Shown here piece after piece: positions 1 through 7,013 of a DNA stretch of 19,325 bases (positions within the stretch are counted from its first letter, which is position 1; each line of letters starts with the position of its first letter). The stretch comes from an uncultured Eubacteriales bacterium (lineage in GTDB: Bacteria; Bacillota; Clostridia; TANB77; CAG-508), in contig CACXCH010000013.1 in the NCBI GenBank assembly GCA_902766085.1, positions 1 to 19,325 of the forward strand, in the 5' to 3' direction. Below the pieces are notes generated by a model. That model did no database searches and was not told the DNA's origin. It worked only from the letters and a program-made list of their open reading frames with translations. Position numbers and translations under genes: made by a program.

Positions 1-15
1 AGGGAGAATATAAAT

Positions 16-804
16 ATGAATATAATACAAAAATCACTTGTACAAAATTATTTTGAAGATGTTATTGAAATAGAAAAAAATGAAGAATCAACAGATGGAA
101 ACGTATATATTATTTTAACCAAAAATGGAAAATTTGTTGCAAAAATTTATAAAACGATTAAGCATACGCTTAATATGGTAAATATCCATTCTACACTTGT
201 TAAAAATAATATTAATGTTCCTAAAATTATAAATACAAAGGAAAACAAACGATACTATAAAATTGATGATAGCCATTATATTGTTGTATACTCTTTTGTT
301 GATGGAGAACAGATTGGATGGTCTAAAAAGTATAAAAAATTGGATAATAAGATTATTATAGAAATAGCAGATTCTTTAAAAAAAATTCATAATATAAAAT
401 ATAGCTTTTTAGACGATTTAGATGATGTAGAATATTTAAAAAATGATTTAAGTGAAAAAACATTATTACATTTTGATCTTACCAGAAACAATATATTAAT
501 TGATAGAGGAAAAATTGGTATAATAGACTTTGATGATGCCAAAAAAGGAAGCAAAATTTGTGATGTTTCTATTTTAATTGCCAATCTCTTTTTTTCAAAA
601 ACATATGGTGCTGATACTTACGGAATGAATGCCTTTATAAATGAATATTTTAAAGATGAAAATACAAATTTTTATAGCAATAAAAAAAAGATAAAGGAAT
701 ATGCGTTAAAATGGATTGATTATATTCTTGATGGAAATGAATTTGACTCTTCTACGAAAGAAAGTTTTGAAGTAAAGAGAAAATTAATTAATGAATGTTT
801 GTGA
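16..804 (+). CDS. APH-family (aminoglycoside/choline kinase-fold) phosphotransferase
   Basis: This 262-residue protein has the fold signature of the APH/choline kinase phosphotransferase family, which moves the ATP gamma-phosphate to a small-molecule hydroxyl. Visible motifs are a lysine in the N-lobe (FVAKIY, K43), the catalytic Brenner motif HFDLTRNNIL (H152, D154, N159) and the metal-binding IDFDD (D171, D173). It has no signal peptide or membrane segment, so it should be cytoplasmic. An SD-like AGGGAGAA at 1-8 sits 7 nt before the ATG, supporting this start. The stop lies 8 nt before the next gene, a glycosyltransferase, so the two are probably co-transcribed. A Nudix remnant and a HAD phosphatase follow, suggesting a small-molecule or sugar pathway. 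The substrate cannot be told; an antibiotic-resistance role is possible but unsupported. The family call is firm, the substrate unknown. Confidence 0.85.
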   Translation: MNIIQKSLVQNYFEDVIEIEKNEESTDGNVYIILTKNGKFVAKIYKTIKHTLNMVNIHSTLVKNNINVPKIINTKENKRYYKIDDSHYIVVYSFVDGEQIGWSKKYKKLDNKIIIEIADSLKKIHNIKYSFLDDLDDVEYLKNDLSEKTLLHFDLTRNNILIDRGKIGIIDFDDAKKGSKICDVSILIANLFFSKTYGADTYGMNAFINEYFKDENTNFYSNKKKIKEYALKWIDYILDGNEFDSSTKESFEVKRKLINECL

Positions 805-812
805 GGAAATAT

Positions 813-1955
813 ATGAAAATTGCAATAGTCAATACTTGGGCAATATCTAAAAAAGCCGTTGGAGGAACAGAAAGGTTTGTAATGGACCTAGCAAAAACAT
901 TTGCAAATAGTGGAAATGAAGTTGATGTATATATGTTTTCAGGAAAAACACACAAAGAAGATGAGGTAAACTATATAAATATAAATATATTTAATATGGT
1001 AGGGGAAGCTGATGAATACATAGTACAAGAAGCTTTTGGAAATTTTGAAACAGATAAATCATATTTAAAATTAGCAGAAAAATTAGAACAAAAAATTGAC
1101 ATGAAAAGATATGATTTTATACAATTAAATTCTTTATTATTTTTAGAAGCGTGGAAAGATAAAAAGAGGGTATTTACAATACACACGAATCCATTTGAAT
1201 ACACTCTTGCTTGGGGAGAAAAATCATTTAAAAAAGTGATTGACATAATGAAAAAATATAAAAATGATGATAACACAAAATTTGTAACACCATCAAAGTT
1301 TTATGCAAATGAATATAAAAAATTAACTGGCTGTAAAATTAATTTTATCCCACACGCAATAGATAAATCAAGATTAAAAACAGATAAATCCGAATACGAA
1401 ATTTGCAAACAGTATAATATTAATAAGGATAAAATCAAAATAATCGTTCCACAAAGGTTAGAACCAAATCAAAAGCAGCCACAGCTATTACTTGACGCTT
1501 GCAGTTTAATGAATAATGAAGAAAAATCAAAAATTGAAATTATTTATACAGGATTGGATAAACAGTATGAAAAATTTGTTGATACATTAAAAGAAAAAGC
1601 AAATGAAAACAATATAAACATAAAAATAATAAGATTTGATTATATGTCAGAAGCATATAAAATTGCAAATATATGTGTATTACCAAGTAAGTCAGAGAGT
1701 TTTGGATATTCTGCATTGGAATCATTATCATTAGGAATATATACAATTTTAAATGATATACCAACATTTAATGAATTGACGGTTGGAAATGATTATAATT
1801 ATTTATTCAAAAATAATAAAAATGAATTAAAAGATCTTTTAATAGAAACTATAAAAAACAAGGTGTATACAGAAAGAAAAACACCCTCTGAAAAATGGCA
1901 AAAAAAATATGATATAAATATGTTTGAAAAATCTTATATTAATATGATAAAATAA
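813..1955 (+). CDS. GT4-family glycosyltransferase
   Basis: This is a retaining GT-B glycosyltransferase of family 4, about 380 residues, which would transfer a sugar from a nucleotide-sugar donor. The N-terminus MKIAIVNTW followed by GGTERFVMDLA is the usual acceptor-domain opening. The C-terminal donor-site motif is SESFGYSALESLSLG, containing the E-x7-E signature. I place the start at the ATG at 813 because GAGGAAAT (803-810) gives a good SD with short spacing. An in-frame ATG at 795 lies inside the end of the upstream kinase gene and lacks an SD. There is no signal peptide. The gene follows the APH-type kinase by 8 nt and precedes a decayed Nudix gene and a HAD phosphatase. Donor and acceptor are unknown. 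Confidence 0.87.
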   Translation: MKIAIVNTWAISKKAVGGTERFVMDLAKTFANSGNEVDVYMFSGKTHKEDEVNYININIFNMVGEADEYIVQEAFGNFETDKSYLKLAEKLEQKIDMKRYDFIQLNSLLFLEAWKDKKRVFTIHTNPFEYTLAWGEKSFKKVIDIMKKYKNDDNTKFVTPSKFYANEYKKLTGCKINFIPHAIDKSRLKTDKSEYEICKQYNINKDKIKIIVPQRLEPNQKQPQLLLDACSLMNNEEKSKIEIIYTGLDKQYEKFVDTLKEKANENNINIKIIRFDYMSEAYKIANICVLPSKSESFGYSALESLSLGIYTILNDIPTFNELTVGNDYNYLFKNNKNELKDLLIETIKNKVYTERKTPSEKWQKKYDINMFEKSYINMIK

Positions 1956-1980
1956 TACAAAATTGCAAGTAGGCAGACAA

Positions 1981-2266
1981 ATAGAATTAAGAAATTTGGA
2001 TGATGAAAACGAAAGAAAAAAGCTAACAAGGGATAATAACTGAAATTAAAGAAGAATTAGTGCTTGACTTAGTAATAAAACAGATGATGATTTTGCAGAT
2101 ATTACTATTAAAAAAAGATATTGATATAAAAAAATAAAAATTTAAAAAGAAGATGCTGAAGATATAAAATGGACAACTATAAATTATTTCATTAAAAAGA
2201 GGATTTTTTTCTGAAAGTCATACAGAGTTTTTTAAATTATGTTTGGAATATTTAAAATTGAAATAG
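1981..2266 (+). pseudogene. Decayed Nudix hydrolase remnant
   Basis: No intact frame exists here, but fragments in different frames line up in order with a Nudix hydrolase. RNLDDENERKKLT (from about 1990) resembles the N-terminal strand of the isopentenyl-isomerase-like Nudix group. TEIKEELVLDL (about 2039-2071) matches the second half of a Nudix box (REUxEExGU) with the glycine lost. KEDAEDIKWTTINYF (ending near 2190) matches the usual C-terminal E-x-x-D-x-K-W segment. ESHTEFFKLCLEYLK (2213-2257) is the final helix, with a stop at 2264-2266. At least three frameshifts or stops separate these pieces, and the segment with the start of the Nudix box appears deleted. The last codon touches the SD of the HAD gene, so this was once part of a tight operon. 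The family call rests on eye alignment only. Confidence 0.5.
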
Positions 2267-2274
2267 GTGATATT

Positions 2275-2889
2275 ATGATAGATAAAGCAATTATATTTGA
2301 TTTAGATGGAACACTATGGGATACATCAAGAGAAATTGAACAAATTTGGAAAAAAATGGCTAAAAAGAACAATATTATAATTAATAAAGAAAAAATCAAA
2401 CAAATAATGGGGTTTACCAAAGATGAAATAATTGAATACTTATTTAATGGAGATACTAAGGATGGAAATGAATTTATTACTAAATGCCAAGACAACGAAA
2501 ATAAGTATTTGAAAAAGAATGGAGGACATATCTATAAGAACACTATTAAAACAATTAAAGATTTATCAAAAAAATATGCTCTGTACATTGTGAGCAATTG
2601 TCAATCGGGGTATATAGAAGCTTTTTTAGAATATTATTCTATTGAAAAATATTTTAAAGATTATGAATGTTCGGGTAATACTGGATTATGTAAAGAAAAA
2701 AATATAAAAAGACTTATAGAAAAAAATAGAATTACAAATGCTATATATGTTGGAGATACAATAAAAGATTACGAGGCGGCAAGTAGGAATAAATTAAACT
2801 TTATATGGGCTGAATATGGATTCGGAAAATGTAATGAGTATTATGAAAAAATTAAAGATATAAGTGAATTAATAAACATAAAGATATAA
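2275..2889 (+). CDS. HAD-superfamily phosphatase (Gph/beta-PGM-like)
   Basis: This 204-residue soluble protein carries all four HAD motifs: motif I FDLDGTLWD (nucleophile D9, acid/base D11), motif II IVSNC, a motif III lysine in the GLCKEKNI region, and motif IV VGDTIKDYEAA. The helical insert after motif I is a C1-type cap, as in phosphoglycolate phosphatase and beta-phosphoglucomutase. It should hydrolyse a phosphate ester in the cytoplasm; the substrate is unknown. I choose the ATG at 2275 because AGGTGA (2264-2269) lies 5 nt upstream and the protein then begins directly with the first strand. An upstream in-frame ATG at 2239 falls inside the Nudix remnant. Its position after a kinase and a glycosyltransferase suggests a sugar-phosphate or related pathway. 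Confidence 0.85.
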   Translation: MIDKAIIFDLDGTLWDTSREIEQIWKKMAKKNNIIINKEKIKQIMGFTKDEIIEYLFNGDTKDGNEFITKCQDNENKYLKKNGGHIYKNTIKTIKDLSKKYALYIVSNCQSGYIEAFLEYYSIEKYFKDYECSGNTGLCKEKNIKRLIEKNRITNAIYVGDTIKDYEAASRNKLNFIWAEYGFGKCNEYYEKIKDISELINIKI

Positions 2890-2917
2890 AATAGGGTATT
2901 ATAATCCATAAAAAAAT

Positions 2918-2941
2918 TTAGAGAACAGAAATGTTCTCTAA
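2918..2941 (+). terminator. Probable intrinsic terminator after the HAD gene
   Basis: A perfect 10-bp stem (TTAGAGAACA with TGTTCTCTAA) closes a GAAA tetraloop 28 nt after the HAD stop. The stem is preceded by an A-run and followed only by ATTTAC, so the U-tract is weak. It would end the APH-GT4-HAD transcript. Confidence 0.6.
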
Positions 2942-2967
2942 TTTACACTATTGAATGTTAAATTAAG

Positions 2968-2996
2968 TTGAAATTTGTCGATAAATAGTATATACT
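2968..2996 (+). promoter_or_regulatory. SigA-type promoter for the polyprenol kinase-like gene
   Basis: TTGAAA (2968-2973) and TATACT (2991-2996) are separated by 17 bp. Transcription would start near 3003. The leader contains GAGAAAA (3007-3013) paired with TTTTCTC (3029-3035), followed by an SD (AAAGGAAC) about 10 nt before the ATG at 3055. Confidence 0.7.
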
Positions 2997-3054
2997 TAAA
3001 AAGTGCGAGAAAATAAAAAGCTAAATCTTTTTCTCCAAAGGAACGTTTTTAAAA

Positions 3055-3714
3055 ATGAAAAATATTTATGGGCTGATAATTTCAGTGTTATACATAGGGT
3101 TAGTTATAGGAATTTCAAGGTTATTCACAAAAGCTGGAAAGGAAGCTAGTAGAAAGTTTATTCATATAATGCTAGCAAATTGGTGGATAATTGCAATGGT
3201 ATTTTTTGATAATGTATATGTTGCATCGATTTTACCAGCAGTATTTGTGGTAGTGAATTATTTATCATATAAATATGATATTATAAAAGAAATGGAACGT
3301 GATGACGAGCCTAAAAATAAACAAACTTTAGGAACAGTTTATTATGCAATAACGTTATTAATAACTGCTATATTCACATTTGGAATTTGGCATAAGCCAA
3401 TAGTAGGTCTAGTTGGAATTTGTGTAATGGGATATGGAGATGGTTTTGCGGCAGTAGCAGGAAAAGGTATAAAGAGCAAAGAATTTAATATTTTTGGCTC
3501 AACAAAATCAATCGCAGGGTCTCTTACAATGCTAATAATTTCAATAATAATAATATCAGGAGCATTAGCATATTTCTCAATTAGTTATTGGTTTATCAAA
3601 TCAATAATACTAGCTGTAATAGCAACTGTACTTGAAGCAATCTCACCAAAAGGCACGGATAACTTAACAGTTCCTCTAGCTGTAACTTTAATAACATACT
3701 TAATGGTAATGTAA
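3055..3714 (+). CDS. Membrane CTP-dependent kinase-like protein (dolichol/phytol kinase family)
   Basis: This is a 219-residue integral membrane protein with about six or seven hydrophobic segments. It resembles the SEC59/DGK1/VTE5 family, CTP-dependent lipid-alcohol kinases related to CDP-diglyceride synthase. Supporting motifs are SRKFIHI after the first segment, the MGYGDGFAAVAG stretch with its acidic residue between membrane segments, and FGSTKSIAGS. The C-terminus GTDNLTVPLAV is also typical. In bacteria such proteins may phosphorylate polyprenols, phytol-like alcohols or diacylglycerol; the substrate here is unknown. An SD (AAAGGAAC, 3037-3044) supports the ATG. It has its own promoter and sits between two decayed genes, so it looks like a stand-alone transcript. 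Confidence 0.75.
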   Translation: MKNIYGLIISVLYIGLVIGISRLFTKAGKEASRKFIHIMLANWWIIAMVFFDNVYVASILPAVFVVVNYLSYKYDIIKEMERDDEPKNKQTLGTVYYAITLLITAIFTFGIWHKPIVGLVGICVMGYGDGFAAVAGKGIKSKEFNIFGSTKSIAGSLTMLIISIIIISGALAYFSISYWFIKSIILAVIATVLEAISPKGTDNLTVPLAVTLITYLMVM

Positions 3715-3764
3715 AGTTATTATTAAAAATGTTAACATAAAAACAAAATTACACTAGCAATTAA

Positions 3765-4006
3765 AAATTCTTAAAAGAATATGAACTATCAAATAAAGAT
3801 ATAATATATGTAAGTAATAATGCAGGATGGGTTGTACATTCATTAAGAGATTATGAAGAAATATTATCAAAATCGAATTTCGAATTAGAGCCATTAATTC
3901 TGCATTATTTAAGATTATGATTTAAGATTATGATGAATTATTACCAAATTCAAGTTTGAAAGGCAAATGGAATATAACTTCTTCAGTAGAGAGACCAGTT
4001 TTTTAA
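3765..4006 (+). pseudogene. Unrecognised gene remnant
   Basis: The 363-nt gap between 3714 and 4078 holds coding-like sequence with no start codon. An open frame from 3765 to 3920 reads as ordinary protein (for example DIIYVSNNAGWVVHSLRDYE) but has no ATG, GTG or TTG near its beginning. It stops inside a perfect 13-bp tandem duplication (TTTAAGATTATGA at 3908-3920 and 3921-3933). A second frame from 3926 continues as DYDELLPNSSLKGKW and stops at 4004-4006. The codon-like character on both sides and the out-of-frame duplication suggest a truncated, frameshifted gene. I do not recognise the family. Confidence 0.45.
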
Positions 4007-4077
4007 GAGCGAAAGAAATTGAAGAATGAATTAATAAACTATAAAAAATAAACGCTTTAGAAAAGGAAATTTATAAA

Positions 4078-4947
4078 ATGTATGATATAATCATTATAGG
4101 AGCAGGGCCTGCAGGAATATCAGCATCGCTATATGCAAAAAGAGCAAATATGAAAACCGTTGTAATATACAAAGGAACATCTAACCTCGAAAGGTCAACA
4201 AAAATAGAAAATTACTATGGATTTCCAAAAGGAATAGACGGAAAAAGTCTATATAACAATGGAATAAAACAGGCTCAAAATTTAGGAGTAGAATTAAAAA
4301 CAAGCGAAGTTACGGGGATAGAATATATACAGGGCGGATTTAATGTTAAAACTTTACAAGATGAATATTCGGGAAAATCTGTAATAATTGCAACAGGAAA
4401 CAAAAAGATAACACCTAACATAAAAGAAATAAAAGAATTTGAAGGAAAAGGCATTTCATATTGTGCAATTTGTGACGGTTTTTTTTATAAAGGCAAAAAA
4501 GTTGCTGTAATTGGAAACGGAGAATTTGCTTATTCCGAAGCAAAGACGTTAAGCAATGTTGCAGGAGAAATTATTATATTAACAAATGGTGAAAAAGCGA
4601 CATCTATTAACAATGAATTTGAAGTTAACAGCAAAAAAATTAAAGAAATTGCTGGAAAAGAAAAAGTCCAAAAAGTCATTTTTGAAGATTCAACAGAAAC
4701 TAACATAGATGGAATATTTGTTGCACTTGGAGAAGCGGGAGCAAATGACTTTGCAAAAACACTTGGAATAATTACGGAAAACGACAACATAAAGGTAAAT
4801 GAGAATATGGAAACAAATGTTAAAGGAATATATGCTTGCGGAAATATCACGGGAGGTTTATTACAAGTAAACAAAGCTGTTTTTGAAGGAGCTAAGGCAG
4901 GTTTATCCGCTGTAGAATATGTAAAATCAATAGAAAACCTAATGTAA
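4078..4947 (+). CDS. trxB: Flavin thioredoxin reductase, atypical (possibly ferredoxin-dependent)
   Basis: This 289-residue FAD enzyme would reduce the thioredoxin encoded just downstream. It opens with the FAD dinucleotide motif GAGPAG (residues 8-13) and has the redox pair CAIC (C129, C132). It differs from NADPH-dependent TrxB in several ways. It is shorter than the usual 305-320 residues, the second Rossmann motif is GNGEFA (146-151), and the HRR-type NADPH-phosphate motif is replaced by ILTNGEK. The C-terminal FAD contact, normally CGD, reads ACGN (N256), followed by GGLLQVNKAV in place of the usual RQ region. Clostridial ferredoxin-dependent flavin thioredoxin reductases are known to lack the NADPH motif and to be short, so that is the likeliest class. 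An SD-like AAAAGGAAA lies about 11 nt before the ATG. Confidence 0.85.
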   Translation: MYDIIIIGAGPAGISASLYAKRANMKTVVIYKGTSNLERSTKIENYYGFPKGIDGKSLYNNGIKQAQNLGVELKTSEVTGIEYIQGGFNVKTLQDEYSGKSVIIATGNKKITPNIKEIKEFEGKGISYCAICDGFFYKGKKVAVIGNGEFAYSEAKTLSNVAGEIIILTNGEKATSINNEFEVNSKKIKEIAGKEKVQKVIFEDSTETNIDGIFVALGEAGANDFAKTLGIITENDNIKVNENMETNVKGIYACGNITGGLLQVNKAVFEGAKAGLSAVEYVKSIENLM

Positions 4948-5010
4948 CATATTTTAATAATGTTTATTTAATATAAATTTTATAAACATATTATAAGGGA
5001 GGAAAATAAA

Positions 5011-5325
5011 ATGGTAAAAACATTTAATGAAGGAAACTTTGAAAACGAGGTAGAAAAATCAAAAGGAATTGTAATAGTTGATTTTTATGCTGACTGGTGT
5101 GGACCTTGCAGAATGATGAGTCCAATAATTGATGAAATTGCTGAAGAAAATAGCAACATAAAAGTTGGAAAAGTAAACTGTGATGAAGAAATAAACCTAG
5201 CCTCAAAATTTGATGTAATGAGTATACCAACAATATTAGTATTCAAGGACGGAGAACTAATAAAAACATTTATAGGAGTAACTCCAAAAGAAACAATTCT
5301 AAAAGTTGTAAATTCAAATTTGTAA
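5011..5325 (+). CDS. trxA: Thioredoxin
   Basis: A 104-residue classical thioredoxin with the active site WCGPC (C30, C33), the buried aspartate in VDFYADW and the cis-proline in SIPT (P73). It carries out dithiol-disulfide exchange with cytoplasmic proteins and should be reduced by the upstream flavoprotein. A very strong SD (AAGGGAGGAAA, about 4995-5005) precedes the ATG. The 63-nt gap to trxB contains a weak 8-bp inverted repeat (ATGTTTAT at 4960-4967, ATAAACAT at 4982-4989) but no clear terminator, so read-through from trxB is likely. Length and motifs are normal. Confidence 0.96.
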   Translation: MVKTFNEGNFENEVEKSKGIVIVDFYADWCGPCRMMSPIIDEIAEENSNIKVGKVNCDEEINLASKFDVMSIPTILVFKDGELIKTFIGVTPKETILKVVNSNL

Positions 5326-5370
5326 CGAGAATATCTAGCGAATTTTTAAAATAACATTGACGTTACATGT

Positions 5371-5415
5371 TTATGCTTTGCAGCTTTTTTGTTCTTAAAA
5401 CCATTAATCTGTAAC
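5371..5415. repeat. 45-bp intergenic element, copy A
   Basis: This 45-bp block between trxA and the L,D-transpeptidase gene matches the block at 12079-12123 without gaps at about 35 of 45 positions. The first 20 bp (beginning TTATGCTTT and ending CAGCTTTTTT) differ at one base. It ends 30 bp before the -35 box of the next gene. Its function is unknown: a transcription-end element, an operator or a dispersed repeat are all possible. Confidence 0.5.
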
Positions 5416-5445
5416 ACATCGATAACTAAAAACGATATAATGTTA

Positions 5446-5474
5446 TTGTAAAAAATAATAATATGTGTTATAAA
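5446..5474 (+). promoter_or_regulatory. Promoter for the L,D-transpeptidase gene
   Basis: TTGTAA (5446-5451) and TATAAA (5469-5474) are spaced by 17 bp. A further TATAAT at 5436-5441 lacks a good -35. The leader to the ATG at 5516 is about 35 nt. Confidence 0.5.
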
Positions 5475-5515
5475 ATAATAATATATAACAAATGAAAAAT
5501 TTGAAAGGCAATGAA

Positions 5516-6715
5516 ATGAAAAAATTAGGAGTAAGTAAAAAAATCATTGCACTATTAGTAATTATTACAATAGCTTTAATTAGTGTTATGATAATATTCT
5601 CAATCAAAAGTAATAGTAACATTGAAAGGAATAAAACTATAGAAGCAGCTAGCTATCAAATTGCAGAAGAAAACATAAATACAGATGATGAAAACAATAC
5701 TGAAGATACAAATGAAATGATGGACATAAGTGAATTTGAGAATGAAGCTATTGAAGAACAAGCAACAGAGTATGAAAACTCTCAAAATAAAAACTCAAAA
5801 AATGATAAGGACAATAAAACTAATACTGAAGAAAAAGATAATGGATCCAAATATTATATAAAAATCAACAATAGAGCCAACAGAGTTAATGTGTATGGAA
5901 AAGATGATGATGGCAATTATACAATACTTGTAAGAGCAATGATCTGCTCAACAGGGGAATACACGCCTCCTTGTAGTTTATATAAAAAAACAAAATATAA
6001 AATGCTTGGAAATCGTTCTGTATGGGCAAAATTTCACAGTGTTTATGTACGATACCCTACAAGAATTGTAGGAGGAATATTCTTCCACTCAGTACCATAT
6101 TTAACTCAATCAAAAGATGGATTAGGATATAGTATGTTTGATAAACTAGGCCAATCAGTATCAGCTGGATGCATAAGGCTTCAACTAGCAGATGCAAAAT
6201 GGATTTATGATAATGTTGAAAGCGGAACCACAGTAGAATTTAACACAAATGTTACAAATAATGCTAAAGCACCCAAAATATCAGGTAATGAGGAATGCAG
6301 AAACTGGGATCCGACAGACACTGACCCCAATAATCCTTGGAAAAATCCATCCATAAATACCAAAAAAGACACTACGGCAAACACTAATGCAAATTCAAAT
6401 GAAAACACGAAGAATAATTCAGACGCAGATGCAGATGAAAACGAAAAAACAAATACAAACTTAGATGAAAATAAAAATACAGACACAAATTCAGATGAAA
6501 ACGAAAAGCCAAATACAAACTTAGATAAAAATAAAAATACAGACACAAATCCAAATGAAAATGAAAAAACAAATACAGCATCAAATGAAGGCAAAGATAG
6601 CAACACGGGTTCAAACGAGAACAAAAGCACAAATACAGACATAAGTGAAAGCCAAGTAACCAATACAAGTTTAAATGAGAACAAAAGCACAGATGTAAAC
6701 CTAAACGAACATTAA
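5516..6715 (+). CDS. Membrane-anchored L,D-transpeptidase (YkuD) with repetitive C-terminal tail
   Basis: This 399-residue envelope protein would form 3-3 peptidoglycan cross-links or attach peptides to the wall. It has an N-terminal anchor (about residues 10-30), then an acidic, Asn-rich linker to about 110, then a YkuD domain (about 113-243). The catalytic motif is SAGCIRL (C219), with the upstream histidine in FFHS (H191). After GNEECRNWDPTDTDP comes a low-complexity tail of about 20-residue repeats rich in Asn, Thr, Glu and Lys. GAAAGG (5503-5508) supports the ATG at 5516; an in-frame ATG at 5492 has no SD. The tail appears cut short: repeat-like sequence continues in frame past the TAA for 21 codons to a second stop at 6779-6781. 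The tail probably spans or binds the cell wall. Confidence 0.9.
   Translation: MKKLGVSKKIIALLVIITIALISVMIIFSIKSNSNIERNKTIEAASYQIAEENINTDDENNTEDTNEMMDISEFENEAIEEQATEYENSQNKNSKNDKDNKTNTEEKDNGSKYYIKINNRANRVNVYGKDDDGNYTILVRAMICSTGEYTPPCSLYKKTKYKMLGNRSVWAKFHSVYVRYPTRIVGGIFFHSVPYLTQSKDGLGYSMFDKLGQSVSAGCIRLQLADAKWIYDNVESGTTVEFNTNVTNNAKAPKISGNEECRNWDPTDTDPNNPWKNPSINTKKDTTANTNANSNENTKNNSDADADENEKTNTNLDENKNTDTNSDENEKPNTNLDKNKNTDTNPNENEKTNTASNEGKDSNTGSNENKSTNTDISESQVTNTSLNENKSTDVNLNEH
6434..6712 (+). repeat. 60-bp tandem repeats in the L,D-transpeptidase tail
   Basis: Four full 60-bp units (6434-6493, 6494-6553, 6554-6613, 6614-6673) and one partial unit encode 20-residue repeats of the form (D/N)ENEKTNT...NT(D/G/S). 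Units 1 and 2 are nearly identical; later ones diverge. Unit number could vary between strains by slippage. The fifth unit is interrupted by the TAA that ends the protein. Confidence 0.8.
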
Positions 6716-6875
6716 GATACAAATGAAAGCTCAAATAATAACACCAATATGATTACAAACTGGAAAATTTTTATTAATTAAAAGAGCAAAAATAAAGCAA
6801 ACGAAAAATCAAAAATTTTTTATTTAACTATAACGTAGTTTGATAACGAAAAATACTTAGAATTTACAAAAAAGC

Positions 6876-6904
6876 TTGATTTTTATGCATATTCGTTGTA
6901 ATAT
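6876..6904 (+). promoter_or_regulatory. Promoter for the second GT4 gene
   Basis: TTGATT (6876-6881) and TAATAT (6899-6904) are 17 bp apart. The leader of about 100 nt holds AAGGGGAT (6937-6944) and a nine-codon ATG reading frame (6961-6990). I see no convincing terminator for the upstream gene in this 298-nt gap. Confidence 0.6.
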
Positions 6905-7013
6905 ATATACATTAGAATTTGGAGATAAGACTAACTAAGGGGATCTTTTATAAGAAAAATATGCCTGATTTATCAAAATTAAAAAACTAAAAATTGCTGT
7001 AAAAGGAGGAGCT

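Noticed and set aside
4530..4874. 114-residue - strand open frame inside trxB
   Set aside because: It lies wholly opposite a well-supported flavoprotein gene, and its composition is a shadow of that frame.
6205..6734. Long open frames on the - strand (161 and 116 residues) opposite the L,D-transpeptidase tail
   Set aside because: They are low-complexity mirror images of the 60-bp repeats on the + strand, with no SD or promoter of their own.
6961..6990. Nine-codon upstream reading frame in the leader of the second GT4 gene
   Set aside because: There is no SD at proper distance (the purine-rich AAGGGGAT is about 16 nt away) and no regulatory pattern in the peptide.
6716..7013. Terminator between the L,D-transpeptidase and GT4 genes
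   Set aside because: Only AT-rich runs and short weak pairings are visible; no stem with a following T-run is convincing.
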